64,000 nucleotides of DNA, from NCBI GenBank assembly GCA_963942565.1, contig OZ012694.1, positions 25,167,939 through 25,231,938 of the forward strand, read 5' to 3'. Within the stretch, counting starts at the first letter, position 1; every line of letters starts with the position of its first letter. The position numbers were made by a program, and so were the translations under genes. The notes under the pieces were generated by a model. It was not told the origin of the DNA. It was given only the letters and a program-made list of their open reading frames with translations, and made no database searches. This stretch comes from Maea johnstoni (taxonomy: Eukaryota > Annelida > Polychaeta > Spionida > Magelonidae). Below are positions 1 through 11,060 of this stretch, piece by piece.

Positions 1-934
1 TCTCAAAGAATCAAAATCAATGTTCGTGCATACTGATGATTCCACTAAAATTGCGCAATAACACAGGTTCATAGTCAACTGCTTGAACCTAGGAAATGCA
101 GATATAGAATCAATATGGCCGTAGCCATTCATTTAGACTGGGAAAAGTTGCTCGCTCTCTCCCATAATACCTCATCATTGAACAGGGAGATGACAATCTG
201 CCTTGATCACTATCAAATGCCAATCAACGGTAAAGGAGACAGAGAGAAACTCTGTCAGCAGCTCAGAGTGACCTTGACCCCATGACCTTTCTTTCCACCA
301 TGTTTTATCCAATTCGTGCTCATCAGAGCGCCTAAGCAAACCGAGACAAATGTGCCAATCGTGAAAGCTGCAGATTTTAGATGATCTTTGAATGAAAGTT
401 GCCATTTCTTCCCTCAGAAAATTATCTTATATCATTATATCTCATGTTTCGTCTTTCATTTTCAGAGGCCATATCCCTGGACAGATTGGGCAACTAATTG
501 GGCAACAATATTTTTTAGTTTAAAACTGAGGAAACTCCAGGAATAATGGGTGCCCTGGGCTACTTACATCATGGAAGGGGGCTTGGTACAGTTAATACTA
601 AATGGGCTTGGTGCCCTGCTGGCGGTAGGGTATATTAATCGCCTAATACATCATGCCCCCACCCCCTACAAAGCATGTGCCTTGGAATACCAACAAATAC
701 CTTCACTTCAAGGAAGCTGTTCTAGATCACACATCCCCCCCCCCCCCCCATACAGAAACCAGCATAACAGAGTGAATTACTTTGATTTCATTTTTCATTT
801 TTGTTACTATTTATGCTATGTTAAGACAAAATCTCGACCAAAATACAAAATATCTCAATTGAAAACAATTTTGAGATACATAACACTAAACGTTGCTATT
901 TCTATCTGGTGTAGCAGCCCCTATTAAAATGTTT
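1..934. other. unique AT-rich sequence, no gene seen
   Basis: I see no coding exon or known repeat here. Open frames are short and lack protein-like composition. A poly-C run lies near 726-739. The stretch ends at the family B element at 935. Confidence 0.5.
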
Positions 935-1151
935 TTAACCCATTCACACTCAGAGTTCTCTAGAAAGTGTTGTCTGCTACTATCATACTTGATAATAAAG
1001 CAAAACTTTACAAAATATTTGAAGAGGAGTTGTTGTTTGGCTTCTGATTAACATTTTTCCTTCAAAATGATTTCCAGAAAATGCTTTTATAAGTAAAATA
1101 TTTCTAAAATTGTCAGGCCTGTTTTGGTCGCTCTTAGTTTAAATGGGTTAA
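935..1151 (+). mobile_element. family B TTAA-ended MITE copy
   Basis: The copy starts TTAACCCATTCACACT and ends AAATGGGTTAA, so the ends are inverted repeats that include TTAA. The inside matches other B copies: ACTTTACAAAATATTTGAAG, a TTCTGATTAACATTTTTCCTTC-like segment, then GTCAGGCCTGTTTTGGTCGC. It has no coding capacity. TTAA at both ends suggests a piggyBac-type or similar TTAA-targeting transposase; this is inference. Confidence 0.65.
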
Positions 1152-1503
1152 ATCTATCTTTACTTGGAGTAGAGATGCTGGTACTACTTCTTCTTCCCAG
1201 TGTATCCACACATAGAGACAAACATGTGCATTACTTGGCAATGGTTCAAGAAAAAATTCAGTTTAGGCAGTTTATTATATCTAAAAGATCAATTGCCCTT
1301 CAAATATTTCTGCAGTACTGCAGTACCATAAGATAGCCACTAGGACGTCAGACTGCAAGGCCGTTAAGCGCATTTACAACCAAATTGCCTAGATCATCAG
1401 ACCTAGACAGATACAATTATCCTAAGATATTATATTCCTTCAACTTCCAGTATATTTGAAATAACGCCTTCCTTTCTGGGATACTGAAAGATATATCGAC
1501 ACT
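1152..1503. other. unique sequence, no gene seen
   Basis: The sequence is AT-rich, without a recognisable repeat or exon. CTGCAGTACTGCAGTACC near 1310 is a short imperfect palindrome. Confidence 0.4.
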
Positions 1504-1903
1504 CCCAGAGTTTGAGTTTTCCTGGGGCCTAGGTTTTGCTGTGTGCCCCTAACTTTTTCAGACTAGCCGGGGGCCTAAGGCCTAAAAAAAATAATTGTTT
1601 GTTTCCAGTAACGGTATGAAAAAAAAGTAGGGTAGGCAGGTCGGTAAAAAAAAAAATTTGGTCAAAAATGTGTGTAAAAAATATGCATGTTTTACGTTGA
1701 TTGGGAGTTGGATGGGCGATAAAAACTTTAGGGTAGGGATTTTTTTGAATAAAAACTTGTTAGGGTAGGGTTACAGGAAACAAACAACTTTTTTTTTAGG
1801 CCTTATTGTATGTATAATAACCAGAAATCCTATTTTTTGATGATTAGCTTTTATCAAAAGACCTGTTCAGGCCCCTAGCCCGGAATGTAAGTGTCAGACC
1901 CTG
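1504..1903 (+). mobile_element. family F MITE copy, split by a family C element
   Basis: The left part (1504-1573) reads like the start of family F, with a decayed GTTCGACTTTCC end and GGGCCTAGGTTTTGCTGTG, then GACTAGCCGGGGGCC. The right part resumes at about 1807 with TGTATGTATAATAACCAGAA and ends AGTGTCAGACCCTG. The intact order is visible in the F copies at 42263 and 51416. The interruption is a complete family C element, so C moved after this F copy was in place. Confidence 0.65.
1574..1806 (-). mobile_element. family C MITE copy nested in family F
   Basis: The ends are TAAGGCCTAAAAAAAATA and TTTTTTTTTAGGCCTTA, with inner inverted copies of TTGTTTGTTTCC and GGAAACAAACAA. The middle carries TACGTTGATTGGGAGTTGG and AGGGTAGGG, in reverse of the copy at 10201. 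It sits inside family F and has no coding capacity. Confidence 0.7.
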
Positions 1904-2245
1904 CCTACTGGTTGTAGCAGGTATGAATGGGTTAGCCGCGGCATGCACCAAGCCAATTAAGCCCAGGCAGATATCCTCCTTACGCCGCTGGTGATTGTTA
2001 AACAATGGATAACACAAGATCAGTACCTAGTCACCTATCCCCACAATCTCACCAACAATCAAACCTTCATGTCGATTTGAGATTTTGCCACCTCGGCACT
2101 CAAAATAAGCTCAATTTATTCTCTGAGAGTGGCCGATATCCCCGCAGAGCTATAAAATAACCATAAAGCTGTTTCTTGCATGAAAAACGAGAAGCCCAGG
2201 ATTAATAGAAAGTCAATGCATCATTGCATTTATCACTTTTGTAGC
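1904..2245. other. unique sequence, no gene seen
   Basis: This is moderately GC-rich, non-repetitive sequence without a recognisable exon. It leads into the minisatellite at 2246. Confidence 0.35.
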
Positions 2246-2745
2246 CTAAGCTTGAATAGGAGATGAACAGAGGGACTTCAGCTTGTTGATGGTACAGTGG
2301 ATGGTCCCCTGGTGGCAATAACAGAAACTAGAGATGAAAGGAGGAACTTCTGCACTGTGGATGAAGCTTTGATGGTCCCCTGCCCGCCTGGTGGCAACAA
2401 CAGAAACTAGAGATGAACAGAGGAACTTCAGCTTGTTGATGGTACAGTAGATGGTCCCCTGGTGGCAATAACAGAAACTAGAGATGAAAAGAGGAACTTC
2501 TGCTTTTGGATGGTGCTTTGAATGGTCCCCTGGTGGTAACAACAGAAACTAGAGATGAACAGAGAGACTTCAGGATTGTTGTTGGTACAGTGGATGGTTC
2601 CCTGGTGGCAACAACAGAAACTAGAGATGAACAGAGAGACTTCAGGATTGTTGTTGGTACAGTGGATGATCCCCTGGTGGCAACAACAGAAACTAGAGAT
2701 GCAAAGAGGGACTTCTGCTTGTTGATGGTATTGTGAATGCTGTGA
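2246..2745 (+). repeat. about seven units of a 72-bp minisatellite
   Basis: Units begin GGTGGCAACAACAGAAACTA and recur at 2311, 2390, 2461, 2532, 2604 and 2676, with spacings of 79, 71, 71, 72 and 72 bp. Because 72 is a multiple of three, both strands show open frames with a 24-residue repeat (for example VATTETRDEQRDFRIVVGTV on +). I read these frames as a by-product of the period. Confidence 0.85.
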
Positions 2746-2784
2746 ACACCAATGGGATAACCCATCCTATCCTGTATTGGGCTA

Positions 2785-2988
2785 AGGCCTAAAAAATGAA
2801 ACTGTTTGTTTCCTGTAACGGTCTGGAAAAAATTAGGGTAGGTAGGTCGGTAAAAAAAATAATCTTTTTTTATTATTTTTTTGGTCAAAAATGTGTTTTA
2901 TGCATGTTTTACGTTGATTGGGAGTATGGAGGGCGTAAAAAACTTAAGGGTAGGGGTTACAGGAAACAAACAACTTTTTTTTAGGCCT
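2785..2988 (-). mobile_element. family C MITE copy
   Basis: It starts AGGCCTAAAAAATGAAACTG and ends CAACTTTTTTTTAGGCCT, with inverted TTTGTTTCCTGTAAC and GTTACAGGAAACAAAC inside. The central ACGTTGATTGGGAGT matches the other copies. It is non-coding. Confidence 0.75.
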
Positions 2989-3390
2989 AACACATTCTGA
3001 ATGTTTTTGGTGATATCTCTCTGACCAAAGCATATTTTTTTATTATTATTATCATTTTTTAGATATTTGTTGGAGATACGTCAGTCAGAACACAACCTAC
3101 AACTCTCCTTCAATCGTTTTGTAAATATATGATAAAAATTCCTTTCCAGTTATTTTCAAATTTATCTGAGTAGCAGGCAACACTTAGAGGGGCAACTCTA
3201 CAGTCTACACATCATAAGGTTCAGGACAGCAGCTAGCATCCTCCTCATTCCCCAGTTATCTTTCCGATTCAACGACCGTCGCCACACACTTCATCTTGAT
3301 TCACCCTCGCATGGATCTCACAGCGGGCCCTCCTGACCAGTGACCAGACTCACTGATATCCATAACTACGATATGCACCACCACTACCAC

Positions 3391-3500
3391 CAGGGCCTAA
3401 GCCAGCAGGGTGTCAGGGCATTGTTTGGACTCTCAAATTCTCATATATCACTCATCAGGATAGCCATTTTTTGGAGAGTATTTTTTGGGTTAAATTAGGC
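3391..3500 (+). mobile_element. family D fragment
   Basis: CCTAAGCCAGCAGGGTGTCA followed by TTTGGACTCTCAAA, then CACTCATCAGGATAGCC, matches the left end of family D in decayed form. No right end is seen. Confidence 0.45.
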
Positions 3501-4423
3501 AAATTTCAAGCAAGTTTTTGAAAACGGTTTGTTTCTGAAATAAAGCAATAATAAACATACAATGCCAATTTTACATTAACCCCTTTCTGCTCAGATCAAC
3601 TCCCCCATTATGATCAGTATGCATTGTGCTGTTCTCATATTGCCTGGACTTGAGCAGTATTCATTGCCCCGTGTGGGGGCACTATCCCTAACAACTTGTC
3701 TCATCAATCTCCATTCTCACGCGACCTTGACCTCCAAGCCGCCACAATGCAGGTTCCCTGTCACACTTCTCCCCAAAACCATTAATTCCAGAGAAATCCT
3801 TCAGTAAGGGAACTTTGTCTGCTGCCCCGATCAGAAAATCACAGAGACAAGAATAGATGAGATAAAAATCAATAAATGCAGTTTTCTTGAAAAACGGCTC
3901 TATTGGATCATCAGTTCCATTGAAATGGTTTGGGAGAAGAAATTATTTTTTGCTACAAAAATTCTTGTGAGATCAATGGATAAAAATTCTTAATAACACT
4001 AGATCCCATCTGCAACTGCATCCTTTCTTGCTCTCAACACAATAGTGATTGATGTTTTACGCAGATTCTAAAATAACAATAAATCAACGTACGAAAATCA
4101 ATCTAAATCTTCTTAGTTACTTCAGCAAAGGCAATAATTTGTGTAACAGTGTAAATGATTTAAGTCATATTGTTTTTCTAAAAGCAACATAAATCAAACC
4201 TAAGTTAATATTTCAACAAATTCTGTCTTACTTCTCTATTTAATAAACAGCTTAGGAAGATAAAAATACAATTCTTCTCAATTGAGCACATGCTGGTGAC
4301 CATTACCATGTTTTACCTTTTATTATATGCAGTAAAACTCATTTACGTACATTTTTAACATTGATAGAAGAAAGTGATGTTCTGCAATCACCCTGGACAG
4401 CGTAACACAATGCAACCTTTCTA
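3501..4423. other. unique AT-rich sequence, no gene seen
   Basis: A possible further TTAA-ended repeat begins at about 3577 (TTAACCCCTTTCTGCTC), but I cannot find its partner end. No exon-like frame is visible. Confidence 0.35.
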
Positions 4424-4615
4424 CTAACCCTTCCAATTCTGAGGTGACTTTCGTCCAAAGCACAGGGACGCAAAGATGTTTGAAAACCATCTAAACCCTG
4501 TCATGTTTGTGTTCATTGAATAGCTCTTGCTGAGTACTCACAGGCGAGTACCCATGTGCCAGGGTTTGAGTCATTTTTCAGTCTTTTTTGCATCATTATG
4601 CAGCACAAGGGTTAA
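4424..4615 (+). mobile_element. family A TTAA-ended MITE copy
   Basis: It starts CTAACCCTTCCAATTCTGAGG and ends GCAGCACAAGGGTTAA. It carries the family markers AACCATCTAAACCCTGTCA, GAGTACCCATGTGCCAGG and TTGCATCATT. A short deletion removes part of the right subterminal region compared with the copy at 8349. Confidence 0.75.
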
Positions 4616-5624
4616 GGGTGTCAACTATCAATCTGGCCTCGGAGGCAGGGATAACAGGAACTTCCTCACTGTGCTCTGATATGCCAAGGAGTAATTTTTA
4701 GAAGAGGAAGATACCAAGGAATAACTTCTTACAAATATTAATCAGTGCTTGATAAGGAATATCTGACTTGAACTCAAGGCCTCAACCTTAATTGGTGCAA
4801 TGATAGAAAATGCACCTAAATTTTTGGATCTGCAGCCCTAAAGAATATGTAAGCCTAGATGTCTGTATTCACCTTGAACTTCCAACCGCGTATTTAAGTG
4901 TGAAGTTAACATGTCAGCTTGGCTTGGCCCCATTGCATAAAGGCAAAGTTTTGGGTTCCGAAAATTTCCTATGGGCCCCTAAAATTTCCTTTGCGAGGCG
5001 CCCTGAGCCCCACAAAAAAATAAGAGCAAGCCCTATGAGTTATAACCGACAAAATGGATTTACCCAAAAATACCTACATGAGAAAATATATGCATTTTTG
5101 GTTGCACGCTGGGCTGCTCTGAGGCCGAGTGGTTTACATGAAAAGGAGATTGAAAGTTATTCCTCCATGAACAAGATATGTGCATCCAGCCTCAGCGAGA
5201 ATCTCTCCACCTGATCTTCCCTCCATTCACAAGTGCCGGAATAAATCAATTAACTATAGAGAAAGCTGACAAGCAAATGTCATCAATTCATTTCTTTCTT
5301 TCACATCCACTAAATAGTTTCTTTCTCACCCATAATTACATTACAAGGGAACTCAGGCGAGATGAAGCCTGGCGTTTTCATTTCTGCTACCACCATGAAC
5401 GGCATAAAGCAGCCCTGCCTCCGAAGCTCTTGGACAAATCAATAAAATCGTCCACACTTCTGCCCTGTTTACTGCTATGAACTCAGGCCAAAAAGGTGTT
5501 TCAGCCCCAAAAATGCTACTTAGACCTGAATGTTCAGCATGAAAGGTATAATCCTGAAATCTGAGGGCTACAGCGAAAATCAAATCCTGTATTTGACTGT
5601 GTTATCCTCATGAAATAAAGATTA
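4616..5624. other. unique sequence, no gene seen
   Basis: An open frame of 134 codons covers 4810-5214, but the protein looks arbitrary and no splice signals frame it. GGGCCCCTAAAATTT near 4974 resembles part of family F but lacks both ends. Confidence 0.35.
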
Positions 5625-5627
5625 TCA

Positions 5628-5665
<38 letters not shown>

Positions 5666-5940
5666 TTGTTTCTTCTATTAATCAATATATTTATTAACTT
5701 CCTTATTTATTTATTTATTTGTTTATTCACGTTTGATTTATTCATTCATTCATTCAACTATCTATTTATCAATCTATTCATTTTTCAATTTTTCATTTAC
5801 ATCTTTTTTGTGTGGAATAACTGCTTCACCTCATGTACTACATTTGTCAGTGTCCTCATTTTCATCCTCAAGCCCCTCAGACAGCATTGTTATATTCATC
5901 ATCATTATCATCATCATCAACACACACATCCAAAAACATA
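5625..5940. repeat. (ATT)n followed by degenerate TTTA/TTCA tetranucleotides
   Basis: A pure ATT tract runs from about 5625 to 5666. It grades into TTTA and TTCA tetranucleotide runs and then a short CAT-rich segment. Two overlapping phenylalanine- and isoleucine-rich frames here come from the simple sequence. Confidence 0.85.
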
Positions 5941-6396
5941 TAAATATATATCAAGTCCTAGTTGTTGTAGTCAAATCTTCTCACACATGAAGAGAGTACT
6001 GTGGCTGGCAGGCAGTCCCAGTCAGAGTCAGTCCCTCTGTTTACACCTCACACCAGGCCACACAAACAATGGGGTCAACCAAAATTAGGTCAAGCTCTGC
6101 ATGTCAGCAGGTTCACACAAAACTGTGTCAATAGGTCAGATACATAGTCTGGCAGGGCCAGCTATTGACTATGACTTAATCATGACATAATCAATAGGCA
6201 CTTGTTTCAAACAGAGACATTGATCAAATATAGGTCACTGGTTCAGAAGATCATCTGGACAGTGTGTGGTTTGAGATACTGGAGAGGACTTACTCCACAT
6301 GCCGCCAACAACAAAAGCAGTGAGAAAAAGTGAGAGAAGTTAGATACAGCAGAAACATTCATACCACATAGGTTATTTATATCTCTGGATCCAGTG

Positions 6397-6698
6397 CAGG
6401 GTCTTAGCCGATATTTGGAAACAGGGTGTCCAAATAGAGGTTTCAACGACCTTTGCGTGTCCAAAGTGTGGTACAAAATACATACTACTAATAAGATAGA
6501 CCCTTTACCTTTACAGATTTTGCCAGATACTGCTTTGTGTGTCTTATAAAAGTGACACTACAGCTTCTACATCTTCTATCTTCTAAGAAAAGTCATCTTC
6601 AGCAAATTCTGACATAAACTTTTGGGTGTCCAAACTGTCAAAAAACAGTGTTCTGCGTGTCCAAATGACACGCTGGACGCATTACGGCTAAGCCCCTG
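6397..6698 (+). mobile_element. family E hAT-like MITE with 8-bp target duplication
   Basis: The element starts CAGGGTCTTAGCCGATATTT and ends ACGGCTAAGCCCCTG. The 8-mer ATCCAGTG lies directly on both sides (6389-6396 and 6699-6706), a perfect hAT-sized target duplication. The inside carries GGTGTCC words related to family D. A second copy lies at 32051. It is non-coding. Confidence 0.85.
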
Positions 6699-6706
6699 AT
6701 CCAGTG

Positions 6707-7224
6707 TCAGCATACATTTCCCTGTCTAGCCAGTGTAAGCATGGGAAGGGTGATATATACTCTTTATTACTTCAGAATGTTTGTTCCTCATGTGCAATTA
6801 ATGCACTATGGTAGTTTAATAGCAAGAGATGGCGCAGTGAGAATATGTTACTCGCTTTGGCTGAATTTATGTTTATTCATTTTGGGCAAAACCCATCTAC
6901 GCAGTACTGACCAATGAACTTCTACCAAGAAAACACATTTCATATGGATAATGGCAAAAAGGTAAATCAAAAATTTGTTTCATTAAATGTGTACAATTAA
7001 TCTCAAAAGACCAAAGACAATTAATTAACTGTTATGCTTATTTAGTGTGGAGGAAATACAGTAAAAATCCCCCATTTTATGTTTTGCATTTCGAACCACT
7101 GGCATAGCAAATACTTAATTGACGTGTCTTATGATAAGTTATCAACTCATTGCCTTTATCCAGATTCAGTTTTGGTATCAGGCTTAAAAAAGGAAGAAAA
7201 ACACGGAACCCCTCCCCATCTCTG
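6707..7224. other. unique AT-rich sequence, no gene seen
   Basis: I find no repeat end, exon or RNA gene in this stretch. Confidence 0.4.
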
Positions 7225-7394
7225 AAACTTACATTTTAGACTAGGGGCCCGAAAAGGCCTTTGATAAAAAAAAGTGGTCAAATACAGGATTTCTGGTTAT
7301 TATACAAACTATATTGGGCCCCTAGACTTTTCAAACTAGGGGCCCAAAACAGCGAAATCTAGGGGCATATGCCCCTGGGAAAGTCGAACTCTGC
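7225..7394 (-). mobile_element. family F MITE copy
   Basis: It reads as the reverse of the copy at 51416: GACTAGGGGCCCGAAAAGG, TGGTCAAATACAGGATTTCTG, GGGCCCCTAGACTTTTC, and ends GGGAAAGTCGAACTCTG. The left end is worn. It is non-coding. Confidence 0.7.
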
Positions 7395-7761
7395 ATATAT
7401 TTTCCTCAAAATAAATCTGAAACATGTATGAGGGTTTATTCGGTCTTTCCTGGATTGGTCCTCTCTTCGCAACTGTAATACTAGACATACATTATAGATG
7501 CCAGCACATGATGAATGCCTAACAACGGCAGCATATAAACACAGCTATCCATTTCTTCTATGATGATACGTTAGCATCAAACCAGAATTGCCATTCCTCA
7601 TGCATGTCACCTTAACATTCCCATTTTGGCATACCTATCATGAAAGATGACTTTTTGCAGGATGGTATTTCACTCTCTACATCTACTGTGTGACTTTTAT
7701 TACGAAAATTTATAAACCACTCCCGCCTCTCAGTGTGTATTTGTGGGGGTGGGAGGGGGCC
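7395..7761. other. unique sequence, no gene seen
   Basis: No supported feature; the sequence becomes G-rich near 7744 at the edge of the next element. Confidence 0.35.
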
Positions 7762-8066
7762 GGGGCATGGACTTGGCCAGGACCGTCCCGCCAGTCTTTT
7801 AGACAGGCAGTTTCCTGAAAACTTCCTTTTTGGACAAGCAAAAAATTATATTAAGAATTTTGACTTTTGGGGGGGAATAACCATTTTCCTAACAAATCAT
7901 CTTTTAGGACATAGCTGAAGTGTAAATTGCCTTTTTTGACACAATAGGCTATTAAATGTAGTTGGTATGAGGATTTGAAGCAAACTAGAAGCTAAATCTG
8001 GACTGGCAGAAATTTTAGAATTGCTCTTTTGTACTGGCATTTTTGAAATCCTGGCTAAGACCCTGG
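7762..8066 (+). mobile_element. family G hAT-like MITE copy
   Basis: The markers are CCAGTCTTTTAGACAGGCAG, TTTCCTGAAAACTTCC, GACATAGCTGAAGTGTAAAT and the right end GAAATCCTGGCTAAGACCCTG. The right terminus is the same as in families D and E. The left end (CATGGACTTGGCC) is worn, and no convincing target duplication is left. Confidence 0.7.
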
Positions 8067-8082
8067 GCGAGGGGCAGATGTG

Positions 8083-8101
8083 GGGGGGGGGGGGGGGGGG
8101 G
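8083..8101. repeat. poly-G run
   Basis: Nineteen consecutive G follow the family G element. Such runs are often misassembled. Confidence 0.8.
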
Positions 8102-8121
8102 CGATCAAATATTTCACAATT

Positions 8122-8282
8122 TAGGGCTCAAAATTAACTGGAGCCGGAAACTCAGGGCTTCCTTGATGTCACCTGTAACTCCCTCAAAGTTCAGCACAGA
8201 ACCCAAAGAAGTACTATTTGTTAGAAACAAAACCTTTATGAAGCAATTGGGCTCCCTGGAAAAATCTTACTTTCAAGCCCTG
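8122..8282 (+). mobile_element. family M small MITE
   Basis: The left end TAGGGCTCAAAATTAACTGG and the right end TACTTTCAAGCCCTG are imperfect inverted repeats. GCAATTGGGCTCCCTG near the right end recurs at 19093 in a truncated copy. It is non-coding, and I cannot define a target duplication. Confidence 0.5.
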
Positions 8283-8348
8283 CTGAATTGGATACACATT
8301 GTACGTATGCTATCGGCAGGTGTGACAGATATACTATCAAACATCTGT

Positions 8349-8562
8349 TTAACCCTTCCAATGCTGAGGCTACTTTCGGCCAGGGCACAAGGATGCAAAG
8401 ATTTTTGAAAACCATCTAAACCCTGTCAAGTTGGTATTCATTGGATAGGTCTGGCTGAATACTCTTAGATGAGTACCCATATGCCAGGGTTTCAGTCAAT
8501 TTGTCAGGTTTTTTGCATCATTTTGTATTGGCCACATTAGCTACCAGCAGCATAAGGGTTAA
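8349..8562 (+). mobile_element. family A TTAA-ended MITE, well-preserved copy
   Basis: It starts TTAACCCTTCCAATGCTGAG and ends CAGCATAAGGGTTAA. The ends are imperfect inverted repeats of about 24 bp, and AAACCCTG/CAGGGTTT form an inner inverted pair. If the TTAA is the target duplication, the element proper begins CCCTT, as is usual for piggyBac-type ends. That assignment is inference. Confidence 0.8.
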
Positions 8563-9137
8563 GATGAATATTACTTATGCTGGAAATAAATCCCTTTTTA
8601 ATAACTGAAACATGTCACCTGCTATATAAATTATATGCATTTGCCATTTCACAGTGGATACCAGAAGCTAGCAAACACACTGTAGTAGACTGAATTATGC
8701 ACAATTTTACTTTGAATTACCTGTCAAAATGGGAATAACAATTGTCTCTGTAACAGCCACCATCTGGATACCGCATCATATTGGCCAACAAATGACATTC
8801 CAAGTGCATCCCACAGCTTATCACAGCTGCTGTTCAAGGGGGAGATGATCAAGGTGCCACCTATAGGTCACCCCGCACATTAATCAAGCTGGCTACTCAC
8901 CACTCCCGCCTAAATCACTTCTCCGAACACACCTGGTGTTTTCCCGTTCGCAATTCACCAGAGACTTCCGCAAGAAGTCCACCTGGCTGAGAAAATTCCT
9001 GTTAAGTCCTTGCATGCAAAATTGGTCCATAAATAGTACAGGGCTCTCAGGATAGATAATCGATTTTGGGTCATTATTACCCAGGGCTGGCTAAGTATAC
9101 CTACAATCCTGCACCTACAGATCCTGTGTTCAAATTA
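8563..9137. other. unique island, possible conserved non-coding element
   Basis: From about 8740 to 9010 the sequence is richer in GC than its flanks and free of repeats. It holds ACACCTGGTG (E-box-like), GAGATGATCAAGG (TCF-like), CATTAATCA and CACATTAATC words. No open frame is convincing. Such a cluster fits a developmental enhancer, but only cross-species alignment could show that. Confidence 0.25.
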
Positions 9138-9820
9138 CAGGTGAGGCATACATGGTCTAGATTTACCCTCCCTACAGGTGAGGCATACATGGTCTAGATT
9201 TACCCTCCCTACAGGTGAGGCGTACATGGTCTAGATTTAGCATCCCTACAGGTGAGGCGTACATGGTCTAGATTTACCCTCCCTACAGGTGAGGCATACA
9301 TGGTCTAGATTTACCCTCCCTACAGGTGAGGCATACATGGTCTAGATTAACCCTCCCTACAGGTGAGGCATACATGGTCTAGATTTACCCTCCCTACAGG
9401 TGAGGCATACATGGTCTAGATTTACCCTCCCTACAGGTGAGGCATACATGGTCTAGATTTACCCTCCCTACAGGTAAGACATACATGGTCTAGATTTACC
9501 CTCCCTACGGGTGAGGCATACATGGTCTAGATTTACCCTCCCTACAGGTAAGGCATACATGGTCTAGATTTACCCTCCCTACGGGTGAGGCATACATGGT
9601 CTAGATTTACCCTCCCTACAGGTGAGGCATACATGGTCTAGATTTACCCTCCCTACAGGTGAGGCATACATGGTCTAGATTTACCCTCCCTACAGGTGAG
9701 GCGTACATGGTCTAGATTTACCCTCCCTACAGGTGAGGCGTACATGCTTTAGATTTACCCTCCCTACAGGTGAGGCATACATGGTCTAGATTTACCCTCC
9801 CTACAGGTGAGGCATACATG
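9138..9820 (+). repeat. 37-bp minisatellite, about 18 units, each with AG|GT
   Basis: The unit is CAGGTGAGGCATACATGG followed by TCTAGATTTACCCTCCCTA, 37 bp, repeated about 18 times with few changes. Every junction reads CCCTCCCTACAG|GTGAGG or a near variant, so a pyrimidine-rich acceptor is fused to a 5' splice-site consensus on the + strand. Units are directly adjacent without spacers. Low divergence suggests recent expansion or homogenisation. Confidence 0.95.
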
Positions 9821-9843
9821 TCGTAGAATGTAGGTGAATTGTA

Positions 9844-10055
9844 TTAACCCTTATGCTGGTGGTGGCTACTTTGGCCAATACAAAATCATGCACAATTCCT
9901 GAAAAATGACTGAAACCCTGGCATATGGGTACTCATCTGAGAGTACTCAGCAAGAGCTATCCAATGAGTACCAACTTGACAGGGTTAAGATGATTTTCAA
10001 AAATCTTTGCGTTATTGTGCTTTGGACATAGTAGCCTCAGCATTGAGAGGGTTAA
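9844..10055 (-). mobile_element. family A TTAA-ended MITE copy
   Basis: It starts TTAACCCTTATGCTGGTGG and ends CCTCAGCATTGAGAGGGTTAA, the reverse of the copy at 8349. It lies 23 bp from the end of the 37-bp satellite. Confidence 0.8.
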
Positions 10056-10200
10056 GATCAAGTTCATTGAAATGAACCATGGTATATATAAAAGAGGGGA
10101 TTCAGTCTGAATTCCTTTAAATTGTAACTAGATGGCAACAGCCAGAGCTGATGTGGAGAGGCCTTAAGATATATACCTCACCTGACCGTGCTCACCAATT

Positions 10201-10434
10201 AGGCCTAAAAAAAAGTTGTTTGTTTCCTGTAACCCTACCCTAACAAGTTTTTTATTCAGAAAAATCCATGCCCTAAAGTTTTTTTGGCCCTCCCAACTCC
10301 CAATCAATCGTAAAACATGCATAAAACACATTTTTGACCAAAGAAATAATGGATTTTTTTTTATACCAGCCTACCTACCCTATTTTTTTTTTCGTACCGT
10401 TACAGGAAACAAACAATTTCTTTTTTTCAGGCCT
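10201..10434 (+). mobile_element. family C MITE copy
   Basis: The left end is AGGCCTAAAAAAAAGTTGTT and the right end is TTTTTTTCAGGCCT. Inner inverted pair: TTTGTTTCCTGTAAC and GTTACAGGAAACAAAC. The middle has CCCAACTCCCAATCAATCG. I use this copy to define + orientation. Confidence 0.8.
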
Positions 10435-11060
10435 TACATACATGTATAATCACGCCATAGCCCTGTTAGAGTACAGAGCATGGCAGCAAGTGCATATTTT
10501 AAGGAATACCTGAAGCAGAAATGCTCATCAGAATTCAACAAACAACTCTCATTCAAACATGCCTGTGGTTAGTTAACATATCCCTAAATAAGGTGTGTTT
10601 TTTTCAGATGTGCCATAAAAAGCAGTTGAAAATAACCATGGAACTCGTAATAGAAAATAAATGAAGCGACATCGCACTGCGATTCAGTGCAGAACTTGTG
10701 CAAGTAGAGAAACTCCGGATATCGCAGGAGCAGTGATCCGCCACATATTAAACTCTCCAGATGATTTTGATTTGATCTAGCGAGATTGTACAGAGAGCAG
10801 AGGCCCACCCTGTATCACGTTTCAGCCGAAATTGATTGCCAGGTGATTCGGGAAGCGGTTACCATGGTAATACTATTTTTGCAGGTTAGAAGGGTGCCCG
10901 CATGTCACAAAGTATCGCCTAGATCAGAGCATTGCGCAGAGGCAGATACAACATCACAATAGCATCCCTCGGGATGAATGGCAGTTCCAATTTCTTCTCA
11001 GACTTGTCACTTTTCTCCGCCAGACGCTCGGCGAGGGACAGCGTTATGCGTGTGACAAAA
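10435..11060. other. unique island, possible conserved non-coding element
   Basis: Around 10590-11050 the sequence is unique and carries CAGGTGATTCGGGAAGCGG, GTTACCATGGTAAT (a 12-bp palindrome, TTACCATGGTAA) and CTCGGCGAGG. Short frames on both strands have no family resemblance. A regulatory role is only a guess. Confidence 0.25.

Noticed and set aside
1578-1803. Telomere-like TAGGGTAGGG words
   Set aside because: They are fixed parts of the family C consensus and not tandem telomeric repeats.
2246-2888. Repeat-containing protein on either strand
   Set aside because: Both strands are open because the period is 72 bp; the frames end within or just beyond the array and into a family C element.
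9138-9820. CRISPR-like regular repeat
   Set aside because: The 37-bp units are directly adjacent without spacers, the context is eukaryotic and no cas gene is present.
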